Below are positions 23,360 through 34,830 of a stretch of 64,000 nt of DNA, piece by piece. Position 1 is the stretch's first letter. Each line of letters opens with the position of its first letter. Below the pieces are notes generated by a model. That model was not told where the DNA came from, made no database searches, and saw nothing but the letters and a program-made list of their open reading frames with translations. This stretch comes from Chanos chanos (lineage: Eukaryota > Chordata > Actinopteri > Gonorynchiformes > Chanidae): contig NC_044508.1 in NCBI RefSeq assembly GCF_902362185.1, forward strand, positions 2,039,497 to 2,103,496. Direction: 5' to 3'. A program made the position numbers and the translations under genes.

Positions 23360-24570
23360 GATTGAGTGCCCCCTAGGGTGCCCCATCATGCAATAAATTA
23401 TGATAACGTGTCTTAATGAGTGCCCCTCTAGTGGAGAAAACGTGATGCAGTGCCTTATATGGTGCAATGCCCTATAATGGTCTAAACTTGACATTCCCTA
23501 TGGGTGCCCATCCAGTGGAAAAGGGTGCCGTTATGAAGTGCCCTCTATGCCGCCCCTACATGACAGTGTCCCAAAGGTGCCCTTTCCAGCAGAGAAAATG
23601 GGATGCAGTGCTGTATAGGGTAAATGGGATGCAGTGCTGTAGGGGGTGAATGGGATGCAGTGCTGTATAGAGTAAATGGGATGCAGTGCTGTAGAGGGTA
23701 AATTGGATGCAGTGCTGTATGGGGTAAATGGGATGCAGTGCTGTATGGGGTAAATGGGATGCAGTGCTGTAGAGGGTAAATGGGATGCAGTGCTGTAGGG
23801 GGTGAATGGGATGCAGTGCTGTATGGGGTAAATGGGATGCAGTGCTGTATGGGGTAAATGGGATGCAGTGCTGTATAGGGTAAATGGGATGCAGTGCTGT
23901 AGGGGGTGAATGGGATACAGTGCTGTAGAGGGTAAATGGGATGCAGTGCTGTATGGGGTAAATGGGATGCAGTGCTGTAGAGGGTAAATGGGATGCAGTG
24001 CTGTAGGGGGTGAATGGGATGCAGTGCTGTAGAAGGTAAATGGGGTAAATGGGATGTAAATGGGATGCAGTGCAGTATAGGGTAAATTGGATGCAATGCT
24101 GTATGGGGTAAATGGGATGCAGTGCTGTAAAGGGTAAATGGGATGCAGTGCTGTATGGGGTAAATGGGATGCAGTGCTGTACTCCTACAGGTGTAAAAAC
24201 AGGATGAAGTGCCCAATTAGGTGCTCCTCTAATGGAGAAGAGGATAAAATGTGATGCAGTGCTGTAAAGGGTGTCCCTGTGTGCGTGAGAATGTGGGAAG
24301 TTTCCTAATGGATGCCCCTCCAGTGGATAAAATGTGATGTGGTGCCATATAGGTGCCCTTACAATGGGATAAACTTGAGGTTCCCTACGGCAGCCTTTCT
24401 GATGAAAAAAAACTCATGAAGTGCCCTCCTAGATGCCCTTCAAAGTGAGAAAACACGATGAAGTGCCCTTGCAGTGGAGAGAAAAAAAATCCCAGTGAAG
24501 AAAATGAGATGCAGTGCCCTACAGTCTCCCCTACAACATGCCCTCTGGGGCGGGCTTTCCTAAAGCAGGT
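23360..24570. repeat. nested minisatellite: diverged ~55-bp units with an internal 26-bp array
   Basis: The core at about 23595-24180 is a 26-bp unit (GTAAATGGGATGCAGTGCTG plus TATRGG) in about 22 copies with small variants. Both sides hold older, variable units of the form GTGCCCCTCCAGTGGAGAAA followed by a GATGCAGTGCC-like string. The 26-bp unit looks like the amplified right half of the older unit. The 223-codon open frame on the minus strand here is the translation of the array (period 26, not a multiple of 3) and is not a gene. Confidence 0.9.
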
Positions 24571-25043
24571 GCCGTGACGACAGTCTAGAGGTGCCACCAA
24601 ATATTTTTATAAGATTTTGAATTTACATCTCAAACCCTGCTTACATTCAAAACACATTGTATGGCTGCTAACAAATCTTTTGAGTTTTGAGTTTGACCAA
24701 TGATGCATTACTAAATGCTAATGTATGTATGCTGCAGGTTCTTTTATAGATAGCCTGATCACATTTTTTTAGCCTAGACGCCTAGCTAAGGAGCTAGCCA
24801 ACTAAACAGGTACCTTGCTTAGCTGAATTTATGCTAACCTGTGGACTCAATTTGGGAATCAAGAGGAAGTGTAAAAATCCTTCCCTAAGGGAATTATTTT
24901 AGGGGAATTTGCACAAAATGCCCATAGGACTTTAAAGTTTGGTGTGAATTGCTTTTTCAGCTAACTTAAGAGTGGGGTTAGCATTGGGCTACTCTATGAT
25001 TACAGAAGGCCAAGGAGAGAAAGGAAACTGAAGCGCATAAAAA

Positions 25044-25849
25044 CACTGTAAACCAAATCAGTTCAGAGTACTGAAATCTTTTGTCGTAACTTATTACTTA
25101 AGAAAATTTAAGTACCTGTAATATTTTTTTGAATTAAACTTGAACTTAAAAATATATTTTCAGTCAACTCATTTTTTTTTTTTTTTTTTTTCCCTAATAA
25201 ATTTAAATTTCTCCTAACCTATATAAACTTAAATATTTTAGTAAAACATACCAGTAATGTAATATTTAATTGAAAACTGAGATTAACTGAACAGTGCTTC
25301 AAGTTATATCACTTCCTAGTTCATGTTTCCAAAAAGCAAAAGTTTTCACAGATAAAGTGCTATCAAGACCCACCTGCGTGAGAATTGTCATGACTTTACT
25401 GTATACTGCCTTGGCGTGACTCTGATTTAGAGGCCTTCAGTCATGATCTCACAGATGGTAGCATTGCACCATTGGCTTGTTAGCCAAGCACTGCACCAAA
25501 TGCAAAGTAGTTACAATGACGACTGCAGTGACTTTTCTCTTATTTCAAAACTCTTTTCAGTCGCTGTAGAAAGTTTGCTAGGTTGAATGTCAGCGGAGGC
25601 GCCCCATAATGCACCGCGGTGCTGATGTCGGACCTTGGAACTCCAAAATTTTAAGTTATAGTGACTTAATAATCTGGAATTTGTATTACTTAATCTAAAA
25701 GTGATTTGAAATTAGTCAAATGTTTTTAGTTTACATATCTCAAAATTGGATTACGTGTTACAACTCAAACATTTCAAGTCCTTAGAGTTTTTAAGGACAT
25801 ATTGCTTACACAACTGAAAAGAGTTACTTGAACTGCTGGGTTTACAGAG
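25044..25849. mobile_element. MITE-like element with imperfect terminal inverted repeats
   Basis: The left end reads CACTGTAAACCAAATCAGTTC and the right end in reverse reads CTCTGTAAACCCAGCAGTTC. The similarity continues inward for about 40 bp with gaps. The interior of about 800 bp is AT-rich and non-coding with a long T run. Short TTAAGT-like words recur through it. Confidence 0.5.
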
Positions 25850-26404
25850 AAAGGAGCTTTTTGTGCTGTTTGTGAAGTAGGGCCTAAACATTTTAAAGGT
25901 TTATAGTTCTCTGTGTGTTTTTATCATAGAGGTGTGGTTATACTTTTAATCTTTTAAAGCTAATCTTAATCAAGGATTAAGACTATCTCACCACACATGA
26001 TGCATCATGGCTTTTTGCTGGTGGGGCCCCATGTCGTGCAGTAGGTGCCCTTTTTATTTTTTCACCCCTGCCCTTCAGCAACGCTTAGGGACCGTGCAGA
26101 GACGACGTGGTCTGGTTTGAAAAGAACCGAAGTGCCCTCTATAGGCCAAATTAATGCCTCTGTGAATAGTTGGAGTGTTGACAACATGTCTTTGATGTGG
26201 GTTACACATCTCTAGTGAAGTACTTCCATTTAGCTCTACCTTATTCTTCTATTCTTCTGTTATTAGCAAAAATAAAGTAAAGTAAATCACACCACTGCAT
26301 AAGTGATACACGTGGCCAGCCCTTCTAATATCTGTTGTGCTTGTTGTGCAATAATGAATGCCTGACACCGGCTTTAAGTAAAAATAAGCATACATCTAAA
26401 TGTA

Positions 26405-26578
26405 AATCTCTCTGTCACACACACACACTGTGAACATTGCATTTGTCCTCTGCACAGGAGCAGTGGGCAGCATTCCTTGCGCCCAGGGTGCATTGGGGTG
26501 CCTTTGCTCAAGGGCACACAGCCGTGGATGTTGGTCCTGGGAATTGAACCGGCAACCCTCCAGTCTCTAATGGCTGCC
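26405..26578. repeat. fish dispersed repeat, same family as 6935-7148
   Basis: CACACTGTGAACATTGCATT, GGAGCAGTGGGCAGCATTCC, TTGCTCAAGGGCACACAGCC and GGTCCTGGGAATTGAACCGG identify it. Confidence 0.65.
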
Positions 26579-27004
26579 TACACTCATCATTCATTCTCCA
26601 CATACATACTCAACATACATTACTTTGATCGACTAGCACTGTGATCAACTGCAAGATCAACGGTCTTTTAGTGCCATCTTTTCCTCTCTCTGCTTGGTGA
26701 GCGTCCTGTTTTTTACAGGCACTTTTTCGACCAAACTACATGGGCCCCTCCCTCATAAAAACACGAGGCGTGATTCTTCTACTGAGCAGTCCACCTGTAG
26801 CATACCATCTTGCTTGTGAGAGAGAGAGAGAGAGAGAGAAAGTGAAAGTAGCTGGTGAAAGAGATCCAGCGGGACGCGCGCACTGTTCAAAATGAACAAA
26901 TACGTTCACGAACGACACATGACTGATCCAGAGCTGTTGCAGCCTTTCACCTGCAAATAACCATCACCTCACTGCTACGCGTTTACGGTGACCGATAACG
27001 CTGA

Positions 27005-27016
27005 GTTAATGATTAC
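27005..27016 (+). promoter_or_regulatory. HNF1-like site, UGT gene 4
   Basis: GTTAATGATTAC ends 61 bp before the ATG at 27077, as in genes 2 and 3, although gene 4 belongs to the other exon 1 class. Confidence 0.6.
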
Positions 27017-27076
27017 ATTTAAGTGATTTATACCGGCAGCCTTCACATTTCATAACTGCTTTGACATTCGGACACC

Positions 27077-30000
27077 ATGCGATCACAGTCACTTATCCTC
27101 GCTTGTCTGATTTTCGGGCTCTGTTTGCCGAACAACATTAACTGTGGGAATATCTTGGTATGGCACACAGAGGCGAGTCACTGGATAAATCTGAAACCAG
27201 TACTGGAAACACTAGTAGAGAGAGGTCACCATGTTACGGTGCTCGTTCCTAGCTCCACACTCTTCATGGACGTCAGTGAGCCGGCTCCTTATCACTACGA
27301 GACTTTTAAAGTTTCGTTAACAAAAAGCGACGTAGAGAATGCCATGAATAAGTTCCTACATTTCACGATGTACGAAGCAGAGCAGATGGGCACTATAGAA
27401 ATGATCTACAAGCTTTCAGAAATTGTTTCGGAAAATTTGGAGATGTCCCTCTTGTACTGCGATGGGTTGCTTAAATCAGAGCCAGTCCTTGATAGACTGA
27501 GGAAAGGAAAGTATGACGTTTTATTCGTGGATCCGATTTATGCCTGCAGTGAATTGATATCTGAAATGCTAGACATTCCCATTGTTTATTCTCTCCGATT
27601 TTCCATGGCTCACTCTGTGGAGAGACTATGTGGACAGATTCCGGCTCCCCCTTCCTACGTCCCCGGTGCAGTGAGCAAACTGACAGACAACATGACGTTC
27701 TCCGAGAGAATTCAAAACTTTCTGTTCTATATGTTCCAGGATGTTATGGCAATGTATATGTGGAAAAGGTTTGATAAGTACTACAGTGATTATTTAGGTG
27801 AGACACATAACAATTAAACGCTTTTTCTGTCAGCCAGTTCACTCATAGCCTACTGTAGCTTTTCAGGCTATTTTACAACATCCCCCACAGAAGAGCAGTG
27901 CACTGATACAGTGCTGCACGTTTTACAGCCCCACCAGGAGCATTGCCTGATTTTTATTTATTTATTTATTGCACCTAAATCTAGAGAACTTTATGTAGAC
28001 CTTTGATGGACAGTGGTCACATTAGCATCAGTACTTCCGAAAATACAGAAGTGTGTAAACATAAAAAGCCTTTGTCTTTTATTCCTTTTGTACAAGTTTT
28101 CATTATTTTAATAATCCATGAAAACGTTGTGTTCTTAGGTCGGCCGACGTCATTTTGTGAGATGATGGGAAAGGCTGATATCTGGCTGATCCGAACCTAC
28201 TGGGACTTTGAGTATCCCCGTCCGTTCCTGCCTAACTTTAAATATGTCGGTGGTATTCACTGCAGACCTGCTAAACCGTTACCAAAGGTAAAGCTCCAGA
28301 AAATGTCTGATCACAAAGCGATGTCAGATTTGTATAGAAGTATTTTTTTTTTTGTTGGTAACTCTATTTGTAGTGATGTTATGTGTACCATATCATTAAC
28401 CATCTCTAACCAAGTTGTCTGTAAATGTACTCCTTAGCTTAACACAGAGTTTAGTGGAATTGACTCCTGATTTTCTGGTACTGGAGCGTATACCACAAAA
28501 GTCCAGACTGAAATGACGCACTGGAAGCCAGAGATGGCAGAAATAAGTGCTACCAAAAGATTTGACTTGTATTGCATGTGTGCATGCCTGTCTGTGTATG
28601 GCTGTGTGCATGTGTGATTCTCTCTCTCTAGGACATAGAGGAGTTTGTGGAGAGCTCAGGAGATGATGGTGTTGTGGTTTTCTCTCTGGGCTCCATGATC
28701 AGGAACATGACCAAAGCGAGAGCAAACGTCATTGCTTCTGCTTTGGGTCAGATACCACAGAAGGTCCTACAACATCCACCTCTTCATCCATTTATTTGCC
28801 CTGTTCAACAAATAACATCTGGTCAATGCAGCTATCTGTCATACAGTTTCCAGTTTACCCCCTTATCCATTCACACAGCCATTTAACCATTCTCCGACAT
28901 CCCTCAGTCACTCATCTGTTTCACACTGATTCATTCCTCTGTGATTTGTCGTCTCAAGACATTCCTGTGCAGGAGTACATGTTCTTTAGGGGGAAAGAAA
29001 ACCAGATCTTGAATAAAAACTGTGTATTACTCTCACCTGTCACCTCCTACCCAGTCAACCATAAACTATGACACACTAAGTTTTTCCCTGCTGTGATTGA
29101 CTGCCATAACTGTGAGAGAAAAATACTGACTGAATGGACTTTGTGTATGTGCTTATTGTCTGACAGGTTCTGTGGAGGTACAGTGGTGAAAAGCCAGAGA
29201 CTCTGGCTCCAAACACAAGACTGTACGACTGGATCCCCCAGAACGATCTACTGGGTCAGTGTTTCTCACTTATAGCCACTAAATAACACACTTCATCATT
29301 ACATTAGTCTTAAAATGGATTTTTACTGAAGTGTGGTTAAGATGTTTTCATGCTCAAACTCAAAAGCTTCTTTTATTTGTTTCTCTTACCAAAAGGTCAT
29401 CCAAAGACCAAAGCCTTTATCACTCATGGTGGGACCAATGGAATCTATGAGGCCATATACCATGGAGTTCCTATGGTGGGAATCCCCATGTTTGGAGATC
29501 AGCCAGACAACATGGTCCATATGAAGTCTAAAGGAGCTGCAGTCATCATGGACTTTAACAGCATGGAGACTAAAGACCTGGTGGACGGGCTCAAAGCTGT
29601 AATCAATGACCCATCGTGAGTGGTTCTCTTTATTTCTAATGATTTCTATTTAGTTAGGCTGAGTATAAGTTAAGTTCTGTGTAACAGTTAAAATAAGATT
29701 AAGTGTTACTTCAAGTTAATGGTTTTATTAGGGTTAGGTTACTGGTTCATCTTGTGTTAAGAGATTTATTTTAGATTCACATTAGTTAACCAGTAATGTT
29801 AAATTTCAAGATTAACTTTAGGTCATGTTTAGGTGGTGAGAATATTATTAACTGCACTTGTACATGCTCATTCTGTCATCGGTAAGAAAAATCACAAATA
29901 CCACTGTCATTTCTTTACATTGGTTGGTTGGTTGTTTTCTGCAGGTATAAAGAGAATGCCATGAGGTTGTCCAGAATCCACCACGACAGACCAGTGCACC

Positions 30001-30227
30001 CAAGGGATGAGGCCGTGTTCTGGATTGAATTTGTGATGCGCCACAAGGGGGCCAAGCACCTGAGGGTGCAGGCCCATAACCTGACCTGGTATCAGTACCA
30101 CAGTCTGGATGTGTTTGCTTTCCTATTGGCCATAATTGCTCTAGTTCTCTTCATGTTCTATAAAATACTGAAGTCCTGTGTTGTGAGGTGCTGTTTTAGA
30201 TCCAGATCTAAGAGCAAAAAAGAGTGA
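27077..30227 (+). CDS. ugt2: UDP-glucuronosyltransferase, UGT2-type (array gene 4, class B)
   Basis: Exons 27077-27797, 28139-28287, 28632-28763, 29167-29254, 29396-29615 and 29945-30227 give 530 aa. This is the first class B gene: exon 1 reads [20 protein letters not shown] and [16 protein letters not shown], where class A has [19 protein letters not shown]. His35 and Asp152 are kept; Tyr30 of the class A genes is His30 ([11 protein letters not shown]). Residues 153-160 read PIYACSEL. Exons 2-6 match the class A genes almost residue for residue, including [22 protein letters not shown] and the KSKKE tail. Introns 2 and 3 match those of gene 5, while the 3' flank matches that of gene 3. The predicted acceptor range should differ from class A, since exon 1 forms the acceptor domain. 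Confidence 0.93.
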
Positions 30228-30868
30228 ACGAGAAGTCTCTGAGAACATTTAAATCATGTTTTCATTTTGTATCTGTGTTTTAATCAGTCTAATTTGATCA
30301 GTTTTGTATAATGTTTTGCAGTCAGGTTTCTTGGACAAGGATTGGGAGCAGTAGTGAACATTACAGTAAATCACGTTTTTGGGCTAGTTGTTTTCTTCAA
30401 AGACTTATTCAGTGTGTGGGTAGTTCTAATTGGGTTGATTCTGATGTTATCTACATGTTCCAGGTATTAGACTGTATGATTTTGAACTTAAAATACTCCC
30501 TTTGCATCCATGTGTCCTGCTCTGGCTGGCCTGACTACTGTTGTGGAAAGTGTAGAGTTTTCATGCTGTTTTTGCTTATTAAAAAGTGGTGGGATTATTG
30601 TAAACACCTGGAAATACCTTGATTACATTGTTTATCATGTTGTGACACTGATTTAAATTAAAAACAAATCTCAGATCAACAAAAGATGAGGTTTCTTGGA
30701 TTACAAATATGAAACAAAATGACCAAAATCGCTTATCAGAAAGATAAACAGCTGATCAAATAATACATAAAACACTTTGAAGAGGTTGTCTGTCCTGTTC
30801 AACTCTGTTGTGTGGACCTCAAGAGTCCAGCACTGCCAGCACACCACAGTTACACAGCACTTCAGCTT
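30228..30868 (+). repeat. 3' flank shared by UGT genes 3 and 4 (copy 2)
   Basis: Homologous to 19569-20215 over its whole length, by eye above 90 percent identical in the first 350 bp. It ends shortly before the LINE region. Confidence 0.8.
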
Positions 30869-30965
30869 TAAAACATCAAAAATAAGCGCTCTTAAAGGAG
30901 CGGAAATATTCCATAGACACCCAGCCACTGAACTTCTTTAGCTGTCCATCGTGTCTGGGGGGGGT

Positions 30966-33900
30966 TCAGCGCAGTTGACGCTGGTGCCATTTCATTTGGC
31001 TGTGGAGGCCGATGCATGAGCCACACATTCGCCCACGGGTGGGGCGAGGGAGCCCAGGTGTTGGGGTAATGCCGGCTGCCCGTTGGTGTCGCTGGGCACG
31101 TCTTTCGGTCCTTCTCTGTTGGATGGTGTGCTGTATTTGTTTGGTTGTCTCGGTACAGGTGACCTGCCAGGCCGTTCTATTGAGTGCTAGAGGTTCAAGA
31201 TGGGTGGGGTTTATGTTGCAGCGCTTCAGGAGGTCTTTGGTATAGTCCTTATACTGCCTCTTTTGTCCACCAGCAGCCCGTTTTGCATCACTGAGTTGCC
31301 CATACAGGGCTTGGTGGGGTAGGCGGTGGTCAGGCATGCGGATTGTATGCCCTATCCAGCGAAGATGCTTTTTAGCTACTGCTGCTTCCATGCAGATGGA
31401 GTTGGTCATGAAGAGGATCTCAGTATAGGGAATTTGATCTTCCCAGGACAGCCCAAACATTTTTTGAAGGCATCGGATGTGGAAGGCCTCCAAGCTTGTG
31501 ATATGCCGTCTGTATGGGGTCCATGTTTCTGCCCCGTAGAGCAGAGTGGAGGCACATACTGCATTGTAGACGGCAACCTTGGTACTGACCTTCAGGTTTT
31601 TGTTTTCAAAAACCCTTCTGCGGAGTCGCCCAAAGGCTGACGAGGCTTTGTTGATGCAGCTGTTTATTTCACTGTCAAGGGAGTGGTCTGAGGAGAGTGT
31701 AGAGCCAAGGTAGGTGAACTGGTGAACTATTTTGAGAGGAACACCATTGATTTGGGAACTGGGAGGTAAAGGAGGTTGGATGGTGAGCTGTGCCATGACT
31801 TCAGTTTTGTGAATGTTGATCTGGAGACCGAAGGACTGGTATAGGCTAGAGATTGTGTTTAGGGCACGCTGCATGGACTCTGGGCTATGTGCCAAGACAG
31901 CGCAGTCATCTGCATATTGGAGTTCACAGATTTGACATGTCTTTGTCTTTATATGGGCCTGGAGTCGTCGGATGTTGAATAGATTTCCGTCAAGGCGGTA
32001 CTCCAGGTGAACTCCATCTCTATCTCCCAGGGCCTGGTGGAAGAGCTGGGTAATGGCTGAGAGGAGGAGATTGAAAAAGACTGGTGCCAAGACACAGCCT
32101 TGCTTCACCCCAACGTTGATCTTGAAGGACTCTGATTGGAGTCCTCCTGTGAGGACTCTGGCTTGCATCCCATCATGCAGTTGCTGCAAGACAGAGAGAA
32201 ACTTGGTTGGTACCCCAAGTTTGGAGAGCAGTTTCCAGAGCATCTCACGGTTTATGGTGTCAAAGGCTTTGCTGAGGTCGATGAAGGCTATGTACAGGTC
32301 TTTGCGCTGTTCTCTGCTCTTCTCTAGGAGCTGCCGCAAGACAAAGATCATGTCGGTAGTGGATCTGGATTTCTGGAAACCGCACTGTGTTTCCGGGAGA
32401 GCACTTTCTGAAATGTGCTCCACTAGTCTGTTGTGCATGATTTTTGCCAGTACTTTCCCTGCGATGGAGAGGAGAGAGATTCCACAGCTGTTCCCACAAA
32501 CTGCTCTGTCCCCCTTCTGTTTGTAGATGACCACAATGTTTGCATCCTTCCAGTCCTGAGGGAGGATCTCAAACTTCCAGATGTTGTGATTAGGAGGTGT
32601 AGGCGGCGTGTGAGGAGATACCCCCCATATTTGAGCACCTCTGCTGGAATGCCATCAGGTCCTGCACTTTTGTTGTTCTTCAAGCCCCTGATGGCTTGTC
32701 GGGTTTCAGAGAACTGTGGCGGAGTGTCAAAGTGCATGATTGGTGGGAGATCTGGAAGTTTGTTGAAGATGTGGAGATCAACAGGGTTGGTGTGGTTAAG
32801 GAGGGTCTCGAAGTGATCCGCCCAGCAGCCAAGGATCTCAGGACGGTCCTTGAGGAGAGTGTTCCCATCCGCTGATCAGACAGGGGTGATAATTTGCTTC
32901 CTGGGGCCATATAGGGCTTTGATGGCATCATAGAAGCCCTGGGTGTTATTGCAGTCTGCAAGGTTTTGGATGTCTTGTGCCTTCTGCAACCACCAGGTGT
33001 CTTCCATGATCTGGAGAGCATGTTGGGTCACAGCTCTTGCCGCAGCAAAAGTGGCTTTCAGGGTGGAGGATCCAGGGCTAGACAGGAGAGCTTTATGGGC
33101 TTTGTATTTTGTTTGCAGAAGTGATTGGATTTCGGCAGAGTTGTTGTCAAACCAGTCCTGGTGACGTTTTCTTGACAGACCAAGTGCTTCCGAGGCTGCA
33201 CTGTGGATAGCTGTCCGCAGAGCTGACCAGTCAGTGGATTCCTCCGGAACTTGGTCAAGGTTTTTTGCAAGGAGACGTCGGAGGTTGCCTGTGGTGGTGG
33301 GGTTGTTCAGTGCTGTGCGGTTGAGTTTTCTGTTTGGGGCTGTCTTTGGGCGACGGGGTGGAATGTCCATGAGGAGTTTGGATCTGACCATTTGATGATC
33401 AGTCCAGCATTCAGCCCTGCGCATGGCTCGGGTAATAAGAACATCCTGCCTGTCCTTTTGACGGACAATGATGTAATCCAGGAGGTGCCAGTAATCCGGG
33501 GGTGTTGCCAGGTGGTTTTGAGCCTGTTCTTCATTTGGAAGATGGTGTTGGTAATGACCAGGCGATGTTCTGTACAGAGGGAGAGGAGCTGGAGCCCGTT
33601 GCTGTTCATTTTCCCCACTCCATGCTGGCCGAGGACTTTTTGCCATGTGAGATGCTCTGTGCCCACTCTAGCATTGAAGTCTCCCATGAGTAGGAGTTTG
33701 TCTGTGGATGGGGTTTTCTGGATGATGTAGTCGAGACTTCTGTAGAAGTCCTCTTTGATGTTAGGTTCTGTATCTAGGGTTGGTGCGTAAGCACTGATGA
33801 GGGTGGCGAAGCGTCGCTTTGTGAGAGGGATGCGCCATGTCATCAGCCTTTCGTTGATGCCAGTGGGGAATTCTGGGATCCGTTGCAGTAGTTGGGTCTT

Positions 33901-34143
33901 CACTGCGAAGCCAACTCCGTGAAGGCGGCGTGTGCCTTCAGGAACCCCTTTCCAGAAGAAGGTGTAGCCCGCACCGACTTCTGTCGGGGAGTCCTCACCA
34001 TGTAGCCTGGTTTCGCTGAGCGCTGCGATGTCGATGTTATACTTTGCAAGCTCCAGGGCCACAAGTGCTGTTCTACGGTGGGGTCTGTCCGTTGTTTCAG
34101 CCGTATCCAGGAGTGTGCGAACATTCCATGAAGCAATGTGCAA
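30966..34143 (-). mobile_element. APE-type LINE (endonuclease-reverse transcriptase), broken copy
   Basis: On the minus strand 34143 to about 33500 encodes an AP-like endonuclease (ASWNVRTLLD, LSETRL, LLMGDFNARVG), continuing in another frame with LLDYIIV and WTDHQMVRSKL. The reverse transcriptase follows: SAGPDGIPAEV, CGFQKSRSTTDMIF, YIAFIDLSKAFDTI, KQGCVLAPVFFNLL, the catalytic LQYADDCAVLA and FTYLGSTLSSD. It ends in a Cys/His-bearing tail (CGSCIGLHSQMKWH) with the stop at 30966. The reading frame changes near 33500 and near 32585, and is interrupted near 32875, so at least three lesions prevent one product; the 522-codon stretch from 32534 to 30966 is open. The mild decay suggests a fairly recent insertion between UGT genes 4 and 5. 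The clade is not assigned. Confidence 0.85.
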
Positions 34144-34830
34144 GTAAATGTTTCCTTTTTTTGTTCTTCGACTGCAGAGAGGGATGCTCCGACGGGTGCG
34201 GCTTACCGTCCGGAGTTGGGGTAGCAGACAATTTTTGGACCACCTTTTCCAGGTCCTTCCCCTTCAGGGGTGAGCAGTGTGGGGCTGCTCAGACGCAATG
34301 GAAGCTGCCGAGGAGACACGCTGCTCCATCCCGTGATCTCAGCGGCCATCACTCCATTGCCGCCTGTGTGCATGGTTTGGCTAGACACTCCCAGCCACAT
34401 CCTTGGCCTGTGCCTGCCGCCATTCCACATCGCCACAGGACTTATGGGGTGGGGGGGTGGAGCAAGGGGCTTGCGCAGGGAAAGGATTAGGGTGAGGGTG
34501 TGGGTGCGTAGTCCTCACTCCCACCATCTTGACTCCGCCAGACAGACTTCCAGTGGCACGAGAAGCTCATGACGACCTTCATCTGGCTGGAGCTGCAGGG
34601 GACTGCCGGTGGTCCGGTCTGCTGGACTCCGCCTGTGCCTTCCCCCAACTGCGGATTTGAATTCAGGGTTTACTCCCCTAGCCATCGTACCTCCCAAGGT
34701 TTACCCACGTGGCAGTGGGGCAGTGGTTGGTGGAGTACCTCAAGGGACCACTGCAGCTCCGAGATCTCCTACTAATTCAGCCTGGGGTCGCGAGACCCCG
34801 GTTACCGTGGGCTGCCACGAGGAGGCATAG
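34144..34830 (-). mobile_element. probable 5' region of the APE-type LINE
   Basis: GC-rich sequence directly upstream of the endonuclease. A minus-strand frame at 34697-34515 (RSPADRTTGSPLQLQPDEG) resembles conceptual translations I recall next to this LINE family in fish. The true 5' end was not located; there is no obvious target-site duplication by eye. Confidence 0.45.

Larger units (their letters stand above)
24571..27004. other. intergenic upstream of UGT gene 4
   Basis: No gene recognised. It contains a MITE-like element (25044-25849), a fish dispersed repeat (26405-26578) and a (GA)n run at about 26818-26838. Confidence 0.4.

Noticed and set aside
23545-24216. 223-codon open frame on the minus strand
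   Set aside because: It is the translation of the 26-bp minisatellite; its peptide repeat follows the DNA period and has no signal of coding.
31012-33730. Plus-strand open frames across the LINE
   Set aside because: They are antisense shadows of the endonuclease and reverse transcriptase on the minus strand.
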